From: Catellatospora vulcania
GTDB lineage: Bacteria; Actinomycetota; Actinomycetes; Mycobacteriales; Micromonosporaceae
Direction of reading: 5' to 3'
Assembly: GCF_009720385.1 (NCBI RefSeq)
Contig: NZ_ML769301.1
Location: forward strand, 620,001 to 684,000
Length of the DNA stretch: 64,000 bases
The translations under genes and the position numbers were made by a program. A model generated the notes under the pieces. It was not told where the DNA came from, did no database searches, and saw only the letters and a program-made list of their open reading frames with translations. Of the stretch, positions 24,473-33,088 are shown in pieces; the first letter of the stretch is position 1, and each line of letters begins with the position of its first letter.

Positions 24473-25066
24473 CTAGACGAACGGTTCGGCGGCGCGGACC
24501 AGCCCGGCCCGCACGGCGATGGGCAGGGCCACGCCGCCGCGCTTCTCGACCCACAGGCCGAACACGGTGCGCAGGGTGACCATGAAGACGGCGGCGAGCA
24601 CGCGGGAGCGCATCGGCTCGTCGGGGTGGCCGGGGTCGCGCGCGGCGATCTCGGCGGCGAGTTCCTGCTCCAGGGTCGCCTGGGTGGCCGCCTGCTGGGC
24701 GAGCAGGGTCGGGTGGCGGCGCAGCAGCCGGGTCTGCGCGACCCAGTTCGGGTCGACTTCGCCGATCTGCTCGAACTGCGCCAGGGCCGCGGCGGTGAGC
24801 GCCTGCCACGGGGACTCCCCGGCGGGGCGGGCGCGCAGCAGTTCGAGCAGCCCGTTGATGCGCATGCGGTCGCCGTGGAGGAGGGCGTCCTCCTTGTTGG
24901 CGAAGTAGTTGGAGAAGGTACGCCGCGACACGTTGGCCTCGTCGGCGATGGCGTCCACGGTCACCGCGTCCAGGCCGCGCTCGACGGCCAGGCGCAGCAC
25001 GGCTTCGTGCAGGGCCTGCCGGGTCGCTTCCTTCTTGCGTTCGCGCAGGGTCGTCGTCGGCTCCAC
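24473..25066 (-). CDS. TetR-family transcriptional repressor
   Basis: A 197-residue regulator starting VEPTTTLRERKKEATRQAL. The N-terminal helix-turn-helix is at about residues 35-58 (TVDAIADEANVSRRTFSNYF), followed by the all-helical ligand domain with a hydrophobic core. It is divergent from an EmrB/QacA-type exporter, the classic arrangement for repression relieved by an exported compound. The two identical-looking 15-bp sites at 24410 and 25116 are the probable operators. The GTG at 25066 is preferred over the in-frame start at 25123, which would overlap the operator. Confidence 0.9.
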   Translation of the reverse strand: MEPTTTLRERKKEATRQALHEAVLRLAVERGLDAVTVDAIADEANVSRRTFSNYFANKEDALLHGDRMRINGLLELLRARPAGESPWQALTAAALAQFEQIGEVDPNWVAQTRLLRRHPTLLAQQAATQATLEQELAAEIAARDPGHPDEPMRSRVLAAVFMVTLRTVFGLWVEKRGGVALPIAVRAGLVRAAEPFV

Positions 25067-25115
25067 GAGCAGGAGACGATACCGGCCGGCGTGGTGGAAT
25101 GCACATCGGGAAACT

Positions 25116-25130
25116 TTGCACACTGCGCAA
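25116..25130. promoter_or_regulatory. 15-bp site TTGCACACTGCGCAA, probable TetR operator, copy 2
   Basis: The site lies between the divergent tetR and MFS genes and is flanked by AAACT and AGTTT, which extends the dyad. Its left half supplies a possible -35 (TTGCAC) for the exporter, with CATATT 18 bases later as -10. Repressor binding would therefore block the exporter promoter. Confidence 0.7.
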
Positions 25131-25152
25131 GTTTGGTGCCATATTCGATGCC

Positions 25153-26994
25153 ATGAGCAACCCCGGCCACACCCCCCGCCACCTGCGCATGGGCCACCGC
25201 GAGATCCTGGAGTCCCTGAGCGGGCTGCTGCTCGTGCTGTTTGTCGCCATGATCAGCTCGACCATCGTGTCGACCGCGCTGCCGCGTATCGTCGGCGAGC
25301 TGAACGGCACCCAGACGCAGTACACCTGGGTCGTCACCGCGACCCTGCTCGCCGCCACTGCGACGACCCCGGTCTGGGGGCGCCTGGCGGACATGTTCAG
25401 TAAGAAACTCCTGGTCCAGATCGCGATTGTGATCTTCGTGATCGGCTCGCTGCTCAGCGGCTTCGCCCAGGACACCACCCAGGTCATCGCGGCCCGTGCC
25501 GTGCAGGGCATCGGCGTCGGCGGCCTGCAGGCCCTGGTGCAGATCGTGATCGCGGCGATGATCCCGCCCCGCGAGCGCGGCCGCTACAACGGCTACCTCG
25601 GCGGCGTCATGGCCGTGGCGACGCTGGCCGGGCCGCTGCTCGGCGGCCTGATCGTGGACACCTCGTGGCTGGGCTGGCGTTGGTGCTTCTTCATCGGCGT
25701 GCCCATCGCCGCGATCGCCTTCGCGCTGCTGTGGCTGACTCTCGACCTGCCCCGTGGGGCCAGGGTCAAGGCGAAGATCGACTACCTGGGCGCGGCCCTG
25801 ATCGCGATCGGCGTGAGCACGCTGCTGGTGTGGGTGTCGTTCGTCGGCAACTCGTTCGAGTGGCTGTCCTGGCAGACCTTCGCCATGGTCGGCGCGTCGC
25901 TGCTGATCCTGGCCGCGGCCGTGTGGGTGGAACTGCGGGCGGAGAGCCCGGTCGTGCCGATCACCGTGATCAGCAAGCGGGTCCCCGCGCTGTCCATCCT
26001 CGCCAGCCTCGCGGTCGGCATGGCCATGTTCGGCGGCTCGGTCTTCCTCGGCCAGTACTTCCAGATCGGCCGCGGGTACACCCCGACCGAGGCAGGCCTG
26101 CTCACCATGCCGATGATGCTCGGCGTCCTGATCTCCTCGACCGTCACCGGCCGCATGGTCACCAAGTCCGGCAAGGTCAAGCCGTACATCGTCACCGGCG
26201 CGATCGTGCTGGTCGCCGGCTTCGGCGGGCTGTCCTTCATCGACCACGACACTCCGCTGGCCATGATCGGCACCGGCATGCTGCTGGTCGGTCTGGGCGT
26301 CGGCATGACCATGCAGAACCTGGTGCTCGCGGTGCAGAACACCGCCGCCATGAAGGACCTGGGCGCGGCGACCGGATCGGTGACCTTCTTCCGCTCGCTC
26401 GGCGGCACGATCGGCGTCTCGGTGCTGGGCGCCGTGCTGGCCAACCGGGTCCAGTCGATCATCGCCGCGCACCTGGCCGCAGCGGGCCTGCCCGCGGGCT
26501 CGGGCGGCGGCTCGCTGAACCTCAAGACGCTGCCCCCGGCTGCCCAGGCCATCGTCCGGGAGGCGTACGGCGACGCCACCGGCCACATCTTCCTCATCTC
26601 CGCGGCCATCGGCGTGGTCGGCGTCATCGCCGCGCTGCTGCTGCCCGAGATCGTGCTGCGCTCCGGCGCCGAGGCCCCGGCTCCCGCGCCGACCGAGCCC
26701 GCACCGGTGGCCCAGGTTCCATCACACGCCGACGCCCGCTCGCACGCTCCGTTGCCGGCGCACGCCTGCGAGCCGTCGGCAGCGACGCGCTCTCACGTCT
26801 ACGCGGGGCAGTCGCAGGCGGCGGAGCGGGCACCCGTCGGCGCGCCGGCACACGGCTACGCGCCGGCCACGGTTCGGGTGCCCAGCGGCTTCGGTCCCGT
26901 CCCGGGCAACGTGCCGAGCACTTCGGCGACACGCGCGCACGCGCCGACCGCCGCGGCGGCCGTGTTCGGCGAGTCCGCTCCGGCGCTGGGCTGA
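25153..26994 (+). CDS. EmrB/QacA-type MFS multidrug exporter (14 TM) with long C-terminal tail
   Basis: A 613-residue transporter. About 14 hydrophobic helices span residues 20-515. WGRLADMFSKK is the loop 2-3 MFS motif and AARAVQGIGVGGLQ with GPLLGGLIVD the drug:H+ antiporter motif C region. After the last helix, about 95 residues of Pro/Ala/His-rich low-complexity tail (SHADARSHAPLPAHACEP and onward) extend into the cytoplasm, which is unusual for the family. It is controlled by the divergent TetR repressor. ATG 25153 is chosen; a longer frame upstream would run through the operator. A universal stress protein gene follows 17 bases downstream. Confidence 0.9.
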   Translation: MSNPGHTPRHLRMGHREILESLSGLLLVLFVAMISSTIVSTALPRIVGELNGTQTQYTWVVTATLLAATATTPVWGRLADMFSKKLLVQIAIVIFVIGSLLSGFAQDTTQVIAARAVQGIGVGGLQALVQIVIAAMIPPRERGRYNGYLGGVMAVATLAGPLLGGLIVDTSWLGWRWCFFIGVPIAAIAFALLWLTLDLPRGARVKAKIDYLGAALIAIGVSTLLVWVSFVGNSFEWLSWQTFAMVGASLLILAAAVWVELRAESPVVPITVISKRVPALSILASLAVGMAMFGGSVFLGQYFQIGRGYTPTEAGLLTMPMMLGVLISSTVTGRMVTKSGKVKPYIVTGAIVLVAGFGGLSFIDHDTPLAMIGTGMLLVGLGVGMTMQNLVLAVQNTAAMKDLGAATGSVTFFRSLGGTIGVSVLGAVLANRVQSIIAAHLAAAGLPAGSGGGSLNLKTLPPAAQAIVREAYGDATGHIFLISAAIGVVGVIAALLLPEIVLRSGAEAPAPAPTEPAPVAQVPSHADARSHAPLPAHACEPSAATRSHVYAGQSQAAERAPVGAPAHGYAPATVRVPSGFGPVPGNVPSTSATRAHAPTAAAAVFGESAPALG

Positions 26995-27011
26995 GCAGGA
27001 CAGGCCTGGCC

Positions 27012-27506
27012 GTGGACCTCCCGCAGCAACGCACCGAGCACTACGGCCCGGCGGCGGCCCCGTGCGCCTTCGAACGCGGCACCGACGGACCACGCATGAT
27101 CATGGTCGGGGTCGACGGCACCCCGCCGTCCGAGCGGGCCGCCGCTTACGCCGCGGGGCTGGCCCGCCGCCAGCGCAGCCGCCTGGTCGTGGTGTTCGTG
27201 GGGGAGTCGGCCGGGCTGGTCAACGCGATCTACGGCCAGGCGGCCGTGGCGGCCGCGGAGACCGCCGAGGAACTGGCCGCGGAGCTGCGGGAACAGGTGC
27301 GCGAGGCGGCGCAGGAGCTGGGGCTGCCCGTCTCGTTCGTGGTGCGCAGCGGTGACCCGTACGCGGAGCTGCGGGCCGCGGCCGATGAGCTGAAGGCGGA
27401 CATGCTGGTCGTCGGGGCGTCCGCGCAGGCGGGGCACCGGTTCGTGGGCTCGGTGGCGACCCGGCTGGTCAAGCAGGGGCGCTGGCCGGTGGTCGTGGTT
27501 CCCTGA
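27012..27506 (+). CDS. universal stress protein (UspA) family
   Basis: A 164-residue protein with one Usp domain from about residue 29: MIMVGVDGTPPSERAAAYAA at the start, and VVGASAQAGHRFVGSVATRL near the end, which resembles the nucleotide-binding glycine motif of ATP-binding Usp proteins. A GTG start at 27012 gives a 28-residue lead; an ATG at 27096 would give just the domain. It lies close behind the exporter, possibly in the same transcript. Confidence 0.85.
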   Translation: MDLPQQRTEHYGPAAAPCAFERGTDGPRMIMVGVDGTPPSERAAAYAAGLARRQRSRLVVVFVGESAGLVNAIYGQAAVAAAETAEELAAELREQVREAAQELGLPVSFVVRSGDPYAELRAAADELKADMLVVGASAQAGHRFVGSVATRLVKQGRWPVVVVP

Positions 27507-27594
27507 CCAGCCGGCCGGTCGGCCAGAACTCCGCTAAACGGGGCAAACCCTAGTAACTTGGAGGGGTCCTGGGGGTTCGACGGGGGAGTCTCAC

Positions 27595-28791
27595 ATGTCC
27601 GACACGCTGGCCACGAACATCCCGACCTACCCGTTCGGCAACGCGGGGCTCGAACCGCTGCTGCCGGACCTCGGCCCCGACGGGGTGGGCCGGGTGCAGC
27701 TGCCCACCGGAGCGCAGGCCTGGCTGTTCACCCGGCACGAGCACCTGCGCGAGCTGCTGCGCAGCGCCGACTTCTCCAGCGACTTCACCCGGCCCGGATT
27801 CCCGCTGATCCGGCCGATCCCCGAGGACATGCCGCGCCGCCCGGACGGCTCGCTGATCCGGATGGACCCGCCCGAGCACACGAAGTTCCGCCGCATCCTC
27901 ACGCCGGAATTCATGATCAAGCACATCCGGACGCTGGAGCCGCTGATCCGGCAGACCGTCGTCGACGCGCTGGAGTCGATGCGCGCCGCCGGGCAGCCCG
28001 CCGACCTGGTCGAGCACTTCGCGCTGCCGGTCCCGTCGATGGTGATCTGCCACCTGCTCGGCGTCCCGTACGCCGACCACGACTACTTCCAGGAGCGCAG
28101 CCGTATCCTGCTGGCCTGGTCGAGTCCGCCAGAGCAGGTCCGCGACGCCATCGAGGAGATGCGCGCATACCTGACCCGCCTGATCGCGACCCGGCGTGAC
28201 TCACCGGGCGAGGACCTGATCAGCCGGCTCGCGGCCGAGCGCGTCGCCACCGGCGAGATGACCGAGGAGGAGCTGGTCGGCCTGTCCGTGCTGCTGCTCA
28301 TCGCGGGCCACGAGACCACCTCCAACATGATCGGCCTGAGCACGCTGGTGCTGCTGGAGCACCCCGAACAGCTCCGCCAGCTCCGGGAGCGGCCCGAACT
28401 GATCGACGACACCGTCGAGGAACTGCTGCGCTACCTGACCATCGTGCGCACCGGCCTGACCCGGGTCGCGGTCGTCGACACCGAGGTCGGCGGGCACCGC
28501 ATCGCGGCGGGGGAGGGCGTCATCGCGCTGCTGTCGGCCGCCAACCGCGACGCCGACGTGTTCCCCGACGGCGAGGAGTTCGACCTGCACCGCGGCTCGC
28601 ACCAGCACATGGCGTTCGGGTTCGGCATCCACCAGTGCATCGGCCAGCCGCTGGCCCGCGCCGAGCTGCGCATCGCCATGTCCGAGCTGATCACCCGCCT
28701 GCCGGGCCTCGCCCTGGCCGTGGCGCCCGGCGACGTGCGCTACCGCGACGCGGTCGTGTTCGGCGTGCAACGGCTGCCGGTGACCTGGTGA
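27595..28791 (+). CDS. cytochrome P450 monooxygenase
   Basis: A 398-residue soluble bacterial P450. The I-helix oxygen-binding motif is AGHETT (237-242), the ExxR of the K-helix is at 276-279 (ELLR), and the heme loop FGFGIHQCIGQPLAR places the thiolate ligand at Cys348. The sequence style (CYP105/CYP107-like, with EHTKFRRILTPEFM) is that of actinobacterial enzymes acting on secondary metabolites or xenobiotics. Its stop overlaps the ferredoxin start by 4 bases, so the redox partner is co-translated. No biosynthetic cluster surrounds it. Confidence 0.95.
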   Translation: MSDTLATNIPTYPFGNAGLEPLLPDLGPDGVGRVQLPTGAQAWLFTRHEHLRELLRSADFSSDFTRPGFPLIRPIPEDMPRRPDGSLIRMDPPEHTKFRRILTPEFMIKHIRTLEPLIRQTVVDALESMRAAGQPADLVEHFALPVPSMVICHLLGVPYADHDYFQERSRILLAWSSPPEQVRDAIEEMRAYLTRLIATRRDSPGEDLISRLAAERVATGEMTEEELVGLSVLLLIAGHETTSNMIGLSTLVLLEHPEQLRQLRERPELIDDTVEELLRYLTIVRTGLTRVAVVDTEVGGHRIAAGEGVIALLSAANRDADVFPDGEEFDLHRGSHQHMAFGFGIHQCIGQPLARAELRIAMSELITRLPGLALAVAPGDVRYRDAVVFGVQRLPVTW

Positions 28792-28997
28792 GCGGACGGC
28801 TGCGGGTCGCCGTCGACCGGGACGCGTGCTGCGGCTCGGGCAACTGCGTACGCACCGCGCCCGAGGTCTTCGACCAGGACGACGCCGACGGCCTGGTCGT
28901 CCTCCGCCTGCCGGAACCACCCGAATCCGAATACGACACGGTACGCGAAGCCGCCTACAACTGCCCCGCCGCCGCGATCGAGGTCACCGAGACCTGA
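28788..28997 (+). CDS. [3Fe-4S] ferredoxin, P450 partner
   Basis: A 69-residue ferredoxin with cysteines at 14, 15, 20 and 59. The pattern CxxxxxC ... CP (DACCGSGNCVRTAPEVF and YNCPAAAI) is that of single-cluster [3Fe-4S] ferredoxins that feed actinobacterial P450s. It starts at a GTG inside the GTGA overlap with the P450 stop. A ferredoxin reductase is not nearby and must be supplied from elsewhere. Confidence 0.92.
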   Translation: MSGRLRVAVDRDACCGSGNCVRTAPEVFDQDDADGLVVLRLPEPPESEYDTVREAAYNCPAAAIEVTET

Positions 28998-29024
28998 CCG
29001 CGCCACGATCGCGGATTGCGCGGG

Positions 29025-29792
29025 TCAGGCCCAGGGCAGGCGGAGGGCTTCCAGTTCGGGGTCGGCGAGGATCGCTTCGATCAGGGCGGGTGGGCCGGCG
29101 ACCTTGGTGCCCCACAGGTCCCAGTCGGACCAGGTGATCCACGACCGGTCGGCGGGCCACAGGTTCGCGGGGGAGCCGCTGCCGCGCTCGTCGTCGTAGA
29201 GCGCGGCCGCCTCGCCGAGCGGCCCGGCCAGCACGTGCGACTCCTGGTCCGGAGCCGCGCCGCGGGCGATGTACGCCAGACACGGGGTGTCCGGGCCGGA
29301 CCAGCCCACCAGCAGGTCGACGAGCCGCGACCAGCCCTCCCGGTCCAGCGAACCCTCGCCCGGCGGTTCGATGCTGGCAGGCCAGCTGCCGCCCGGATGT
29401 GCCCCGGGCAGGCTGCGGAAGTCCGGCGAGCTGCCGGGCGGCACGACCGGCTCGTCGGTGCGCGCCGCCAGCTCGGCCCAGCGCAGCCGCCGCCAGCCGG
29501 CCCCGGGATGCTGCGAGCGGCCTACGGCCCCGCCGGTGTCGACGACACCCCACTCGTCGATGTTGATGCCGCCGACCAGCTCCGGTTCGACCAGGTTCGC
29601 GTCGAGCAGGCTGCGGCGCAGGTCGTGGTGGGTGGTCTGGGTCGACCCCGACTCCCACTCGTACATCGCATGCAGGATCCACGCCGCGTCGGGCCGCTCC
29701 CCGGGGTCGTATCCCGTCCACGCGCCGTCCGGCCGCAGCTCGGCCAGCCAATCCGCCTCGTCGCTCGCCACCTCGCGCCAGCCGTCGCCCAT
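29025..29792 (-). CDS. hypothetical protein, Trp/Asp-rich
   Basis: A 255-residue acidic, soluble protein starting MGDGWREVASDEADWLAEL. It is rich in Trp and Pro, has no signal peptide or obvious membrane segment, and no motif I recognise. The ending SWITWSDWDLWGTKVAGPPALI with ILADPELEAL resembles immunity- or SMI1-like proteins of actinobacteria in style only. Codon position bias (GC-rich third positions) supports it as a real gene. It is convergent with the ferredoxin gene. Confidence 0.7.
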   Translation of the reverse strand: MGDGWREVASDEADWLAELRPDGAWTGYDPGERPDAAWILHAMYEWESGSTQTTHHDLRRSLLDANLVEPELVGGINIDEWGVVDTGGAVGRSQHPGAGWRRLRWAELAARTDEPVVPPGSSPDFRSLPGAHPGGSWPASIEPPGEGSLDREGWSRLVDLLVGWSGPDTPCLAYIARGAAPDQESHVLAGPLGEAAALYDDERGSGSPANLWPADRSWITWSDWDLWGTKVAGPPALIEAILADPELEALRLPWA

Positions 29793-29918
29793 GGCTCATC
29801 TGATCACATGATCCACCCCCGCGCCGTGCGGCCCGCAGGACGACTTCGCGGCGACCGGCCATCGTGGACGCCACGTTCGGCCGGTGGACGGCCGGGCGAA
29901 GATCGCGATACTGGACCG

Positions 29919-30056
29919 ATGCCGAGAATTCTCGCCGACGTCGCCCCGCAACCGGAGTACACGGGCCTCGGGCTGGCCGCGGTCTGCGTGTGCCTGCTCG
30001 TCGTCGTGGCCGCGATCGTGCTGGTCGTGGTGCTGGTCAAGCGCTCGCGTAAATGA
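29919..30056 (+). CDS. small single-pass membrane protein (45 aa)
   Basis: MPRILADVAPQPEYTGLGLA is followed by a strongly hydrophobic helix (AVCVCLLVVVAAIVLVVVLV) and a basic KRSRK tail, so the C-terminus is cytoplasmic by the positive-inside rule. A possible -10 box GATACT ends 6 bases before the ATG, predicting a leaderless mRNA. Its last 20 bases overlap the 3' end of the opposite-strand gene at 30037. The function is unknown. Confidence 0.55.
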   Translation: MPRILADVAPQPEYTGLGLAAVCVCLLVVVAAIVLVVVLVKRSRK

Positions 30057-30378
30057 GCCCGGCGAGCACCGACGCGGCGTTCGCGGCGACCGCGAGCACG
30101 GCCAGCAACGGGTCGCGCCGCCGCAGCCACCAGACCAGCAGCGCCGCCTCCGCGCCGCACACCACGACCTCCGCGACGACCATCAGCAGCGGGTACGCAG
30201 CCAGCGCCGTCCGCGGCGCGAGCAGCCACCACAGCACCGGGTGCGTCACCAGGTTCACGCCGAGCGCGCACAGCACCGCCCGCCGCCACGGCGCCGACCA
30301 GCCCCAGCGCAGCGCGGCCGCGTACACGGGGATCTCGACGGCCAGCGTCAGCGCGAGCGCGGCCGGGTAACGGAGCAT
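30037..30378 (-). CDS. small multi-pass membrane protein
   Basis: A 113-residue protein with about four hydrophobic helices (MLRYPAALALTLAVEIPVY, AVLCALGVNLVTHPVLWWLL, YPLLMVVAEVVVCGAEAALL, LLAVLAVAANAASVLAGLIY). The NLVTHPVLWW and VVAEVVVCGAEA pieces resemble small actinobacterial membrane proteins of unknown function. It is divergent from the next gene with only 3 bases between the two start codons. On its own strand TACCGT ends 6 bases before the ATG, predicting a leaderless start from a promoter inside the neighbour. Confidence 0.65.
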   Translation of the reverse strand: MLRYPAALALTLAVEIPVYAAALRWGWSAPWRRAVLCALGVNLVTHPVLWWLLAPRTALAAYPLLMVVAEVVVCGAEAALLVWWLRRRDPLLAVLAVAANAASVLAGLIYASA

Positions 30379-30381
30379 CGC

Positions 30382-31344
30382 ATGACGGTAGCCACCCTGC
30401 CCGCCCCGCGCACCCCCGTCGCGCCGCGGGCGTCCGCGCTGGTGCTCGGGTTCGCCGCCTGCGCGGCCGTGGCGCTGGCCGCCGCGCTGCGCGCGCCGCT
30501 GGCGACCACGGTGCTCGGGCTCATCGCGTTCGGGGTGCTGCACAACGTGCTGGAGCTGCGCTACGTCGCGGGCCGCTTCGCGCACGTCCTCACCGGGCGG
30601 CTGCTGTGGACCGCGCTGGCGCTGGTCACCGCGATCGTGTTCTGCCGCCTGCTGGCGCTGCGGGTGCCCGAGATCGTGCTCTGCTACGGCGTGCTCGCCG
30701 CCGGAGTGGCGCACGCGGTGCCGCGCCGCCGGCTGCCGCTCGCGGGACCGGTCCTGGCCGGGGCGGCGGCAGTGTCGCTGACCTGGCCCGCGTACCACTT
30801 CGTGGTGCTGGCCCACCTGCACAACATCGTGCCGCTGTTCTTCCTGTGGGAGTGGTCGCGCCGGCTCGGCGGCCGCGACCGGGCGCTGTTCCGGGCCGCC
30901 CAGCTCGGCTGGGTCCTCATCGTGCCCGCGCTGCTGCTGGCCGGAGTGTTCGACCCGCTGCTGGCCGACGGGTCGGCGGCGGTCGTCGCGTTCGCGGGCA
31001 CACCGGAGGCCATCGCCGCGCCGGTCAGCCCGCCCGGCCTCACCGCCGGGCTGCGCTTCCTCGCCGTGTTCGCGTTCCTGCAGGCCATGCACTACGTGGT
31101 GTGGCTCGGCTTCCTGCCCCGGCACGCGCCCGACGCCGCAGCGGCGTTCGAGCAGCGGGTCCCGTGGCTGGCCGGGTGGCGGCCGTGGGCGCTCGGCGCC
31201 GCCGCCGCACTGGTGCTGGGCGTGCTGTTCCTGATCGACTACGGCCAGGGCCGCACCATGTACCAGGCCCTGGCCAGCTACCACGCGTACCTGGAGTTCC
31301 CGGTGCTGCTCGCCCTGCTCTTCGCCGCCCCGCGCCCGGCCTGA
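30382..31344 (+). CDS. multi-pass membrane protein with conserved intramembrane histidines
   Basis: A 320-residue protein with about eight hydrophobic helices. Histidines recur at helix ends: LHNVLELRYVAGR, YHFVVLAHLHNIVPLFFLWEW, QAMHYVVWLGFLP and YHAYLEFPVL. That pattern suggests a heme- or metal-binding membrane protein, and it is reminiscent of Brp/Blh-type carotene dioxygenases, but I cannot assign a family. GGAG at 30372-30375 serves as ribosome site. Its promoter must lie in the small opposite-strand gene, 3 bases away. Confidence 0.7.
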   Translation: MTVATLPAPRTPVAPRASALVLGFAACAAVALAAALRAPLATTVLGLIAFGVLHNVLELRYVAGRFAHVLTGRLLWTALALVTAIVFCRLLALRVPEIVLCYGVLAAGVAHAVPRRRLPLAGPVLAGAAAVSLTWPAYHFVVLAHLHNIVPLFFLWEWSRRLGGRDRALFRAAQLGWVLIVPALLLAGVFDPLLADGSAAVVAFAGTPEAIAAPVSPPGLTAGLRFLAVFAFLQAMHYVVWLGFLPRHAPDAAAAFEQRVPWLAGWRPWALGAAAALVLGVLFLIDYGQGRTMYQALASYHAYLEFPVLLALLFAAPRPA

Positions 31345-31351
31345 GTGCCGG

Positions 31352-32353
31352 TCACTGCTCGGCCGGGCCGGGCCTGCCCTCCAGCAGCGCCATGCCGAGC
31401 GGGGCGAGCCGGTGCTCGACACTGTTGCGCCGCCGCTCGCTGTACACCAGCCCGGCCTGGCGCAGCACCGCCAGATGTTCGCTGGCGGTGCTCGGCGACT
31501 GGTTCAGCCGGGCCGCGATCGAGCTGGTCGAGCCGCCCTCCGCGCACAGTTCCAGGATCGCCGCCCGGGTCCGGCCGACCAGCGCGGACAGCGCCTCCTG
31601 GTGGCGGACCGCGAGCAGCCCGGCCCCGCGGTCGACCTGGTAGACCAGCACCGGCGGCAGGTCGTCGTCGATCAGCGTGATCGGCCGGGTGGCCCGCTTG
31701 AAGAACGACGGCACCAGCACCAGGCCACGGCCGCTCAGGTGCAGGTCCCGGTCTCGCGGGTAGTCGGCGACGCGCAGCACGCCGTCCTCGAAGCTCACCG
31801 ACGGGTGCAGCGAGTCGAGCAGCGCGGCCAGACCGCCGGCGGCGACCGCGCGGCTGCGTGCGGCGTGGTCGGCGGCGAACGAGGCGGTCACCCAGTTCCA
31901 CTGCGGCCGGACCACGGCCTCGAAGTACTCGCGCATGCCGGTGGTCAGCTCGCGCAGCGCCGCCGGGCGCCCCTCGCCGAGTTCCTGGGCCGCGGCGGGC
32001 AGCGTCCCGCGTGCGGCGGCGGCCAGGTCCACGTCGCGGCGCAGCTGGCGCGGGCAGGTGCTGCCGACCGCCTCCAGCCCGTCGTCGACGCCGCCCTCAC
32101 CCGGCCGGGGCGTGAGGAAGTCGGGGAAGTCGCCGTGCGACCAGTTGACGCCGAGGAACAGGTCGGCGCGCCCACGCAGCGCAGTGCCGGCCCGCAGGGA
32201 CTGCTGGGCGGCGCGATGCCAGCCCAGCAGCAGCGGATCCTCGTTGCGCCGGGCCAGCAGATGGGAGCTGAGCGTGATCTCCCACAGCGGATCCGGGCCG
32301 GTGACGATCCGCGTCTGCATGAGGTCACGCGGCGTGAAATGGATGCGGAACAC
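31352..32353 (-). CDS. ArsR-like winged-helix transcriptional regulator
   Basis: A 333-residue protein with GTG start. The N-terminal 240 residues are an uncharacterised ligand or dimerisation region (VTGPDPLWEITLSSHLL at the beginning is typical of this actinobacterial group). The C-terminal 75 residues form an ArsR-type winged helix: LVGRTRAAILELCAEGGS, SSIAARLNQSPSTASEHLAV and LRQAGLVYSERRRNSVEH. The target is unknown; self-regulation or control of the convergent membrane protein is possible. Confidence 0.85.
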   Translation of the reverse strand: MFRIHFTPRDLMQTRIVTGPDPLWEITLSSHLLARRNEDPLLLGWHRAAQQSLRAGTALRGRADLFLGVNWSHGDFPDFLTPRPGEGGVDDGLEAVGSTCPRQLRRDVDLAAAARGTLPAAAQELGEGRPAALRELTTGMREYFEAVVRPQWNWVTASFAADHAARSRAVAAGGLAALLDSLHPSVSFEDGVLRVADYPRDRDLHLSGRGLVLVPSFFKRATRPITLIDDDLPPVLVYQVDRGAGLLAVRHQEALSALVGRTRAAILELCAEGGSTSSIAARLNQSPSTASEHLAVLRQAGLVYSERRRNSVEHRLAPLGMALLEGRPGPAEQ

Positions 32354-32491
32354 GACGATCCGCCAGGCCCCTCAGACCCGGCCCGGTCCGCGCAGGGTCC
32401 GCTCCATGACGCCGCCCTCTCCGACTGCTGCTTGTCCGCTTCGGGCAGGGTAGTTGCTGCCGCGGAGCGAGCACCAGCCCCACGTCCGCGA

Positions 32492-33088
32492 TCAGACGTG
32501 CAGACCCGGCGGGAATCCGGTCCAGCGCAGGTGGTCGGGCAGGTGCGCCAGGTCGTTGAACGACACCAGCGAGGGCGGTCGCCCGGCCCGGTAGAGCAGC
32601 ACGGTGATCCCGCAGTTGGCCTGGTTGATGCCGATCCAGCGGGCGGGCGGGGCGTCCAGCGCGTGCCGCACCAGCCAGCCGATCAGGAAGTTGTGCGTCA
32701 CCACCAGCTCGTGCGTGTCGTGCTCGGCGGGGGCGGTGTATCGCCGTTCCGCCTGCTCGATCAACGCCGCGCCCTCGGCGATCTCGGCGGGGGAGTAGCC
32801 GTCGAGGAAGCCCTTGGCGAAGGGCGGCAGCTCGTCCGCGGGCGGCAGGTACGGCACGTAGTCGCCGGCCAGCGGGGTCTGCTCGACCGGCACCCCCGGC
32901 AGGTGCGCCGTGATCAGCGCGGCCGTGTGCGCGGCCCGCTCCACCGGGCTGTGCTGCACCGACGCGAACGGCACCGAGGCCAGCCGCGCGCCGGTCAGCC
33001 GGGCCTGCTCCCGCCCGGCGTCGGTCAGCCGCCCGTCCGCGCTCGCCTCACCGTGGCGGACCAGGTACAGCAGCCGGTTCCCGCTCAT
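32492..33088 (-). CDS. histidine phosphatase family protein
   Basis: A 198-residue protein of the phosphoglycerate-mutase-like superfamily. It begins SGNRLLYLVRHGEASADG, where RHG carries the phospho-accepting His, followed by SPVERAAHTA and the second catalytic His in ELVVTHNFLIGWLV. The ATG at 33088 overlaps the Nudix stop by 4 bases (ATGA), so the pair is co-translated. The substrate is unknown. A 138-base gap between it and the ArsR-like gene upstream shows no gene. Confidence 0.9.
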   Translation of the reverse strand: MSGNRLLYLVRHGEASADGRLTDAGREQARLTGARLASVPFASVQHSPVERAAHTAALITAHLPGVPVEQTPLAGDYVPYLPPADELPPFAKGFLDGYSPAEIAEGAALIEQAERRYTAPAEHDTHELVVTHNFLIGWLVRHALDAPPARWIGINQANCGITVLLYRAGRPPSLVSFNDLAHLPDHLRWTGFPPGLHV

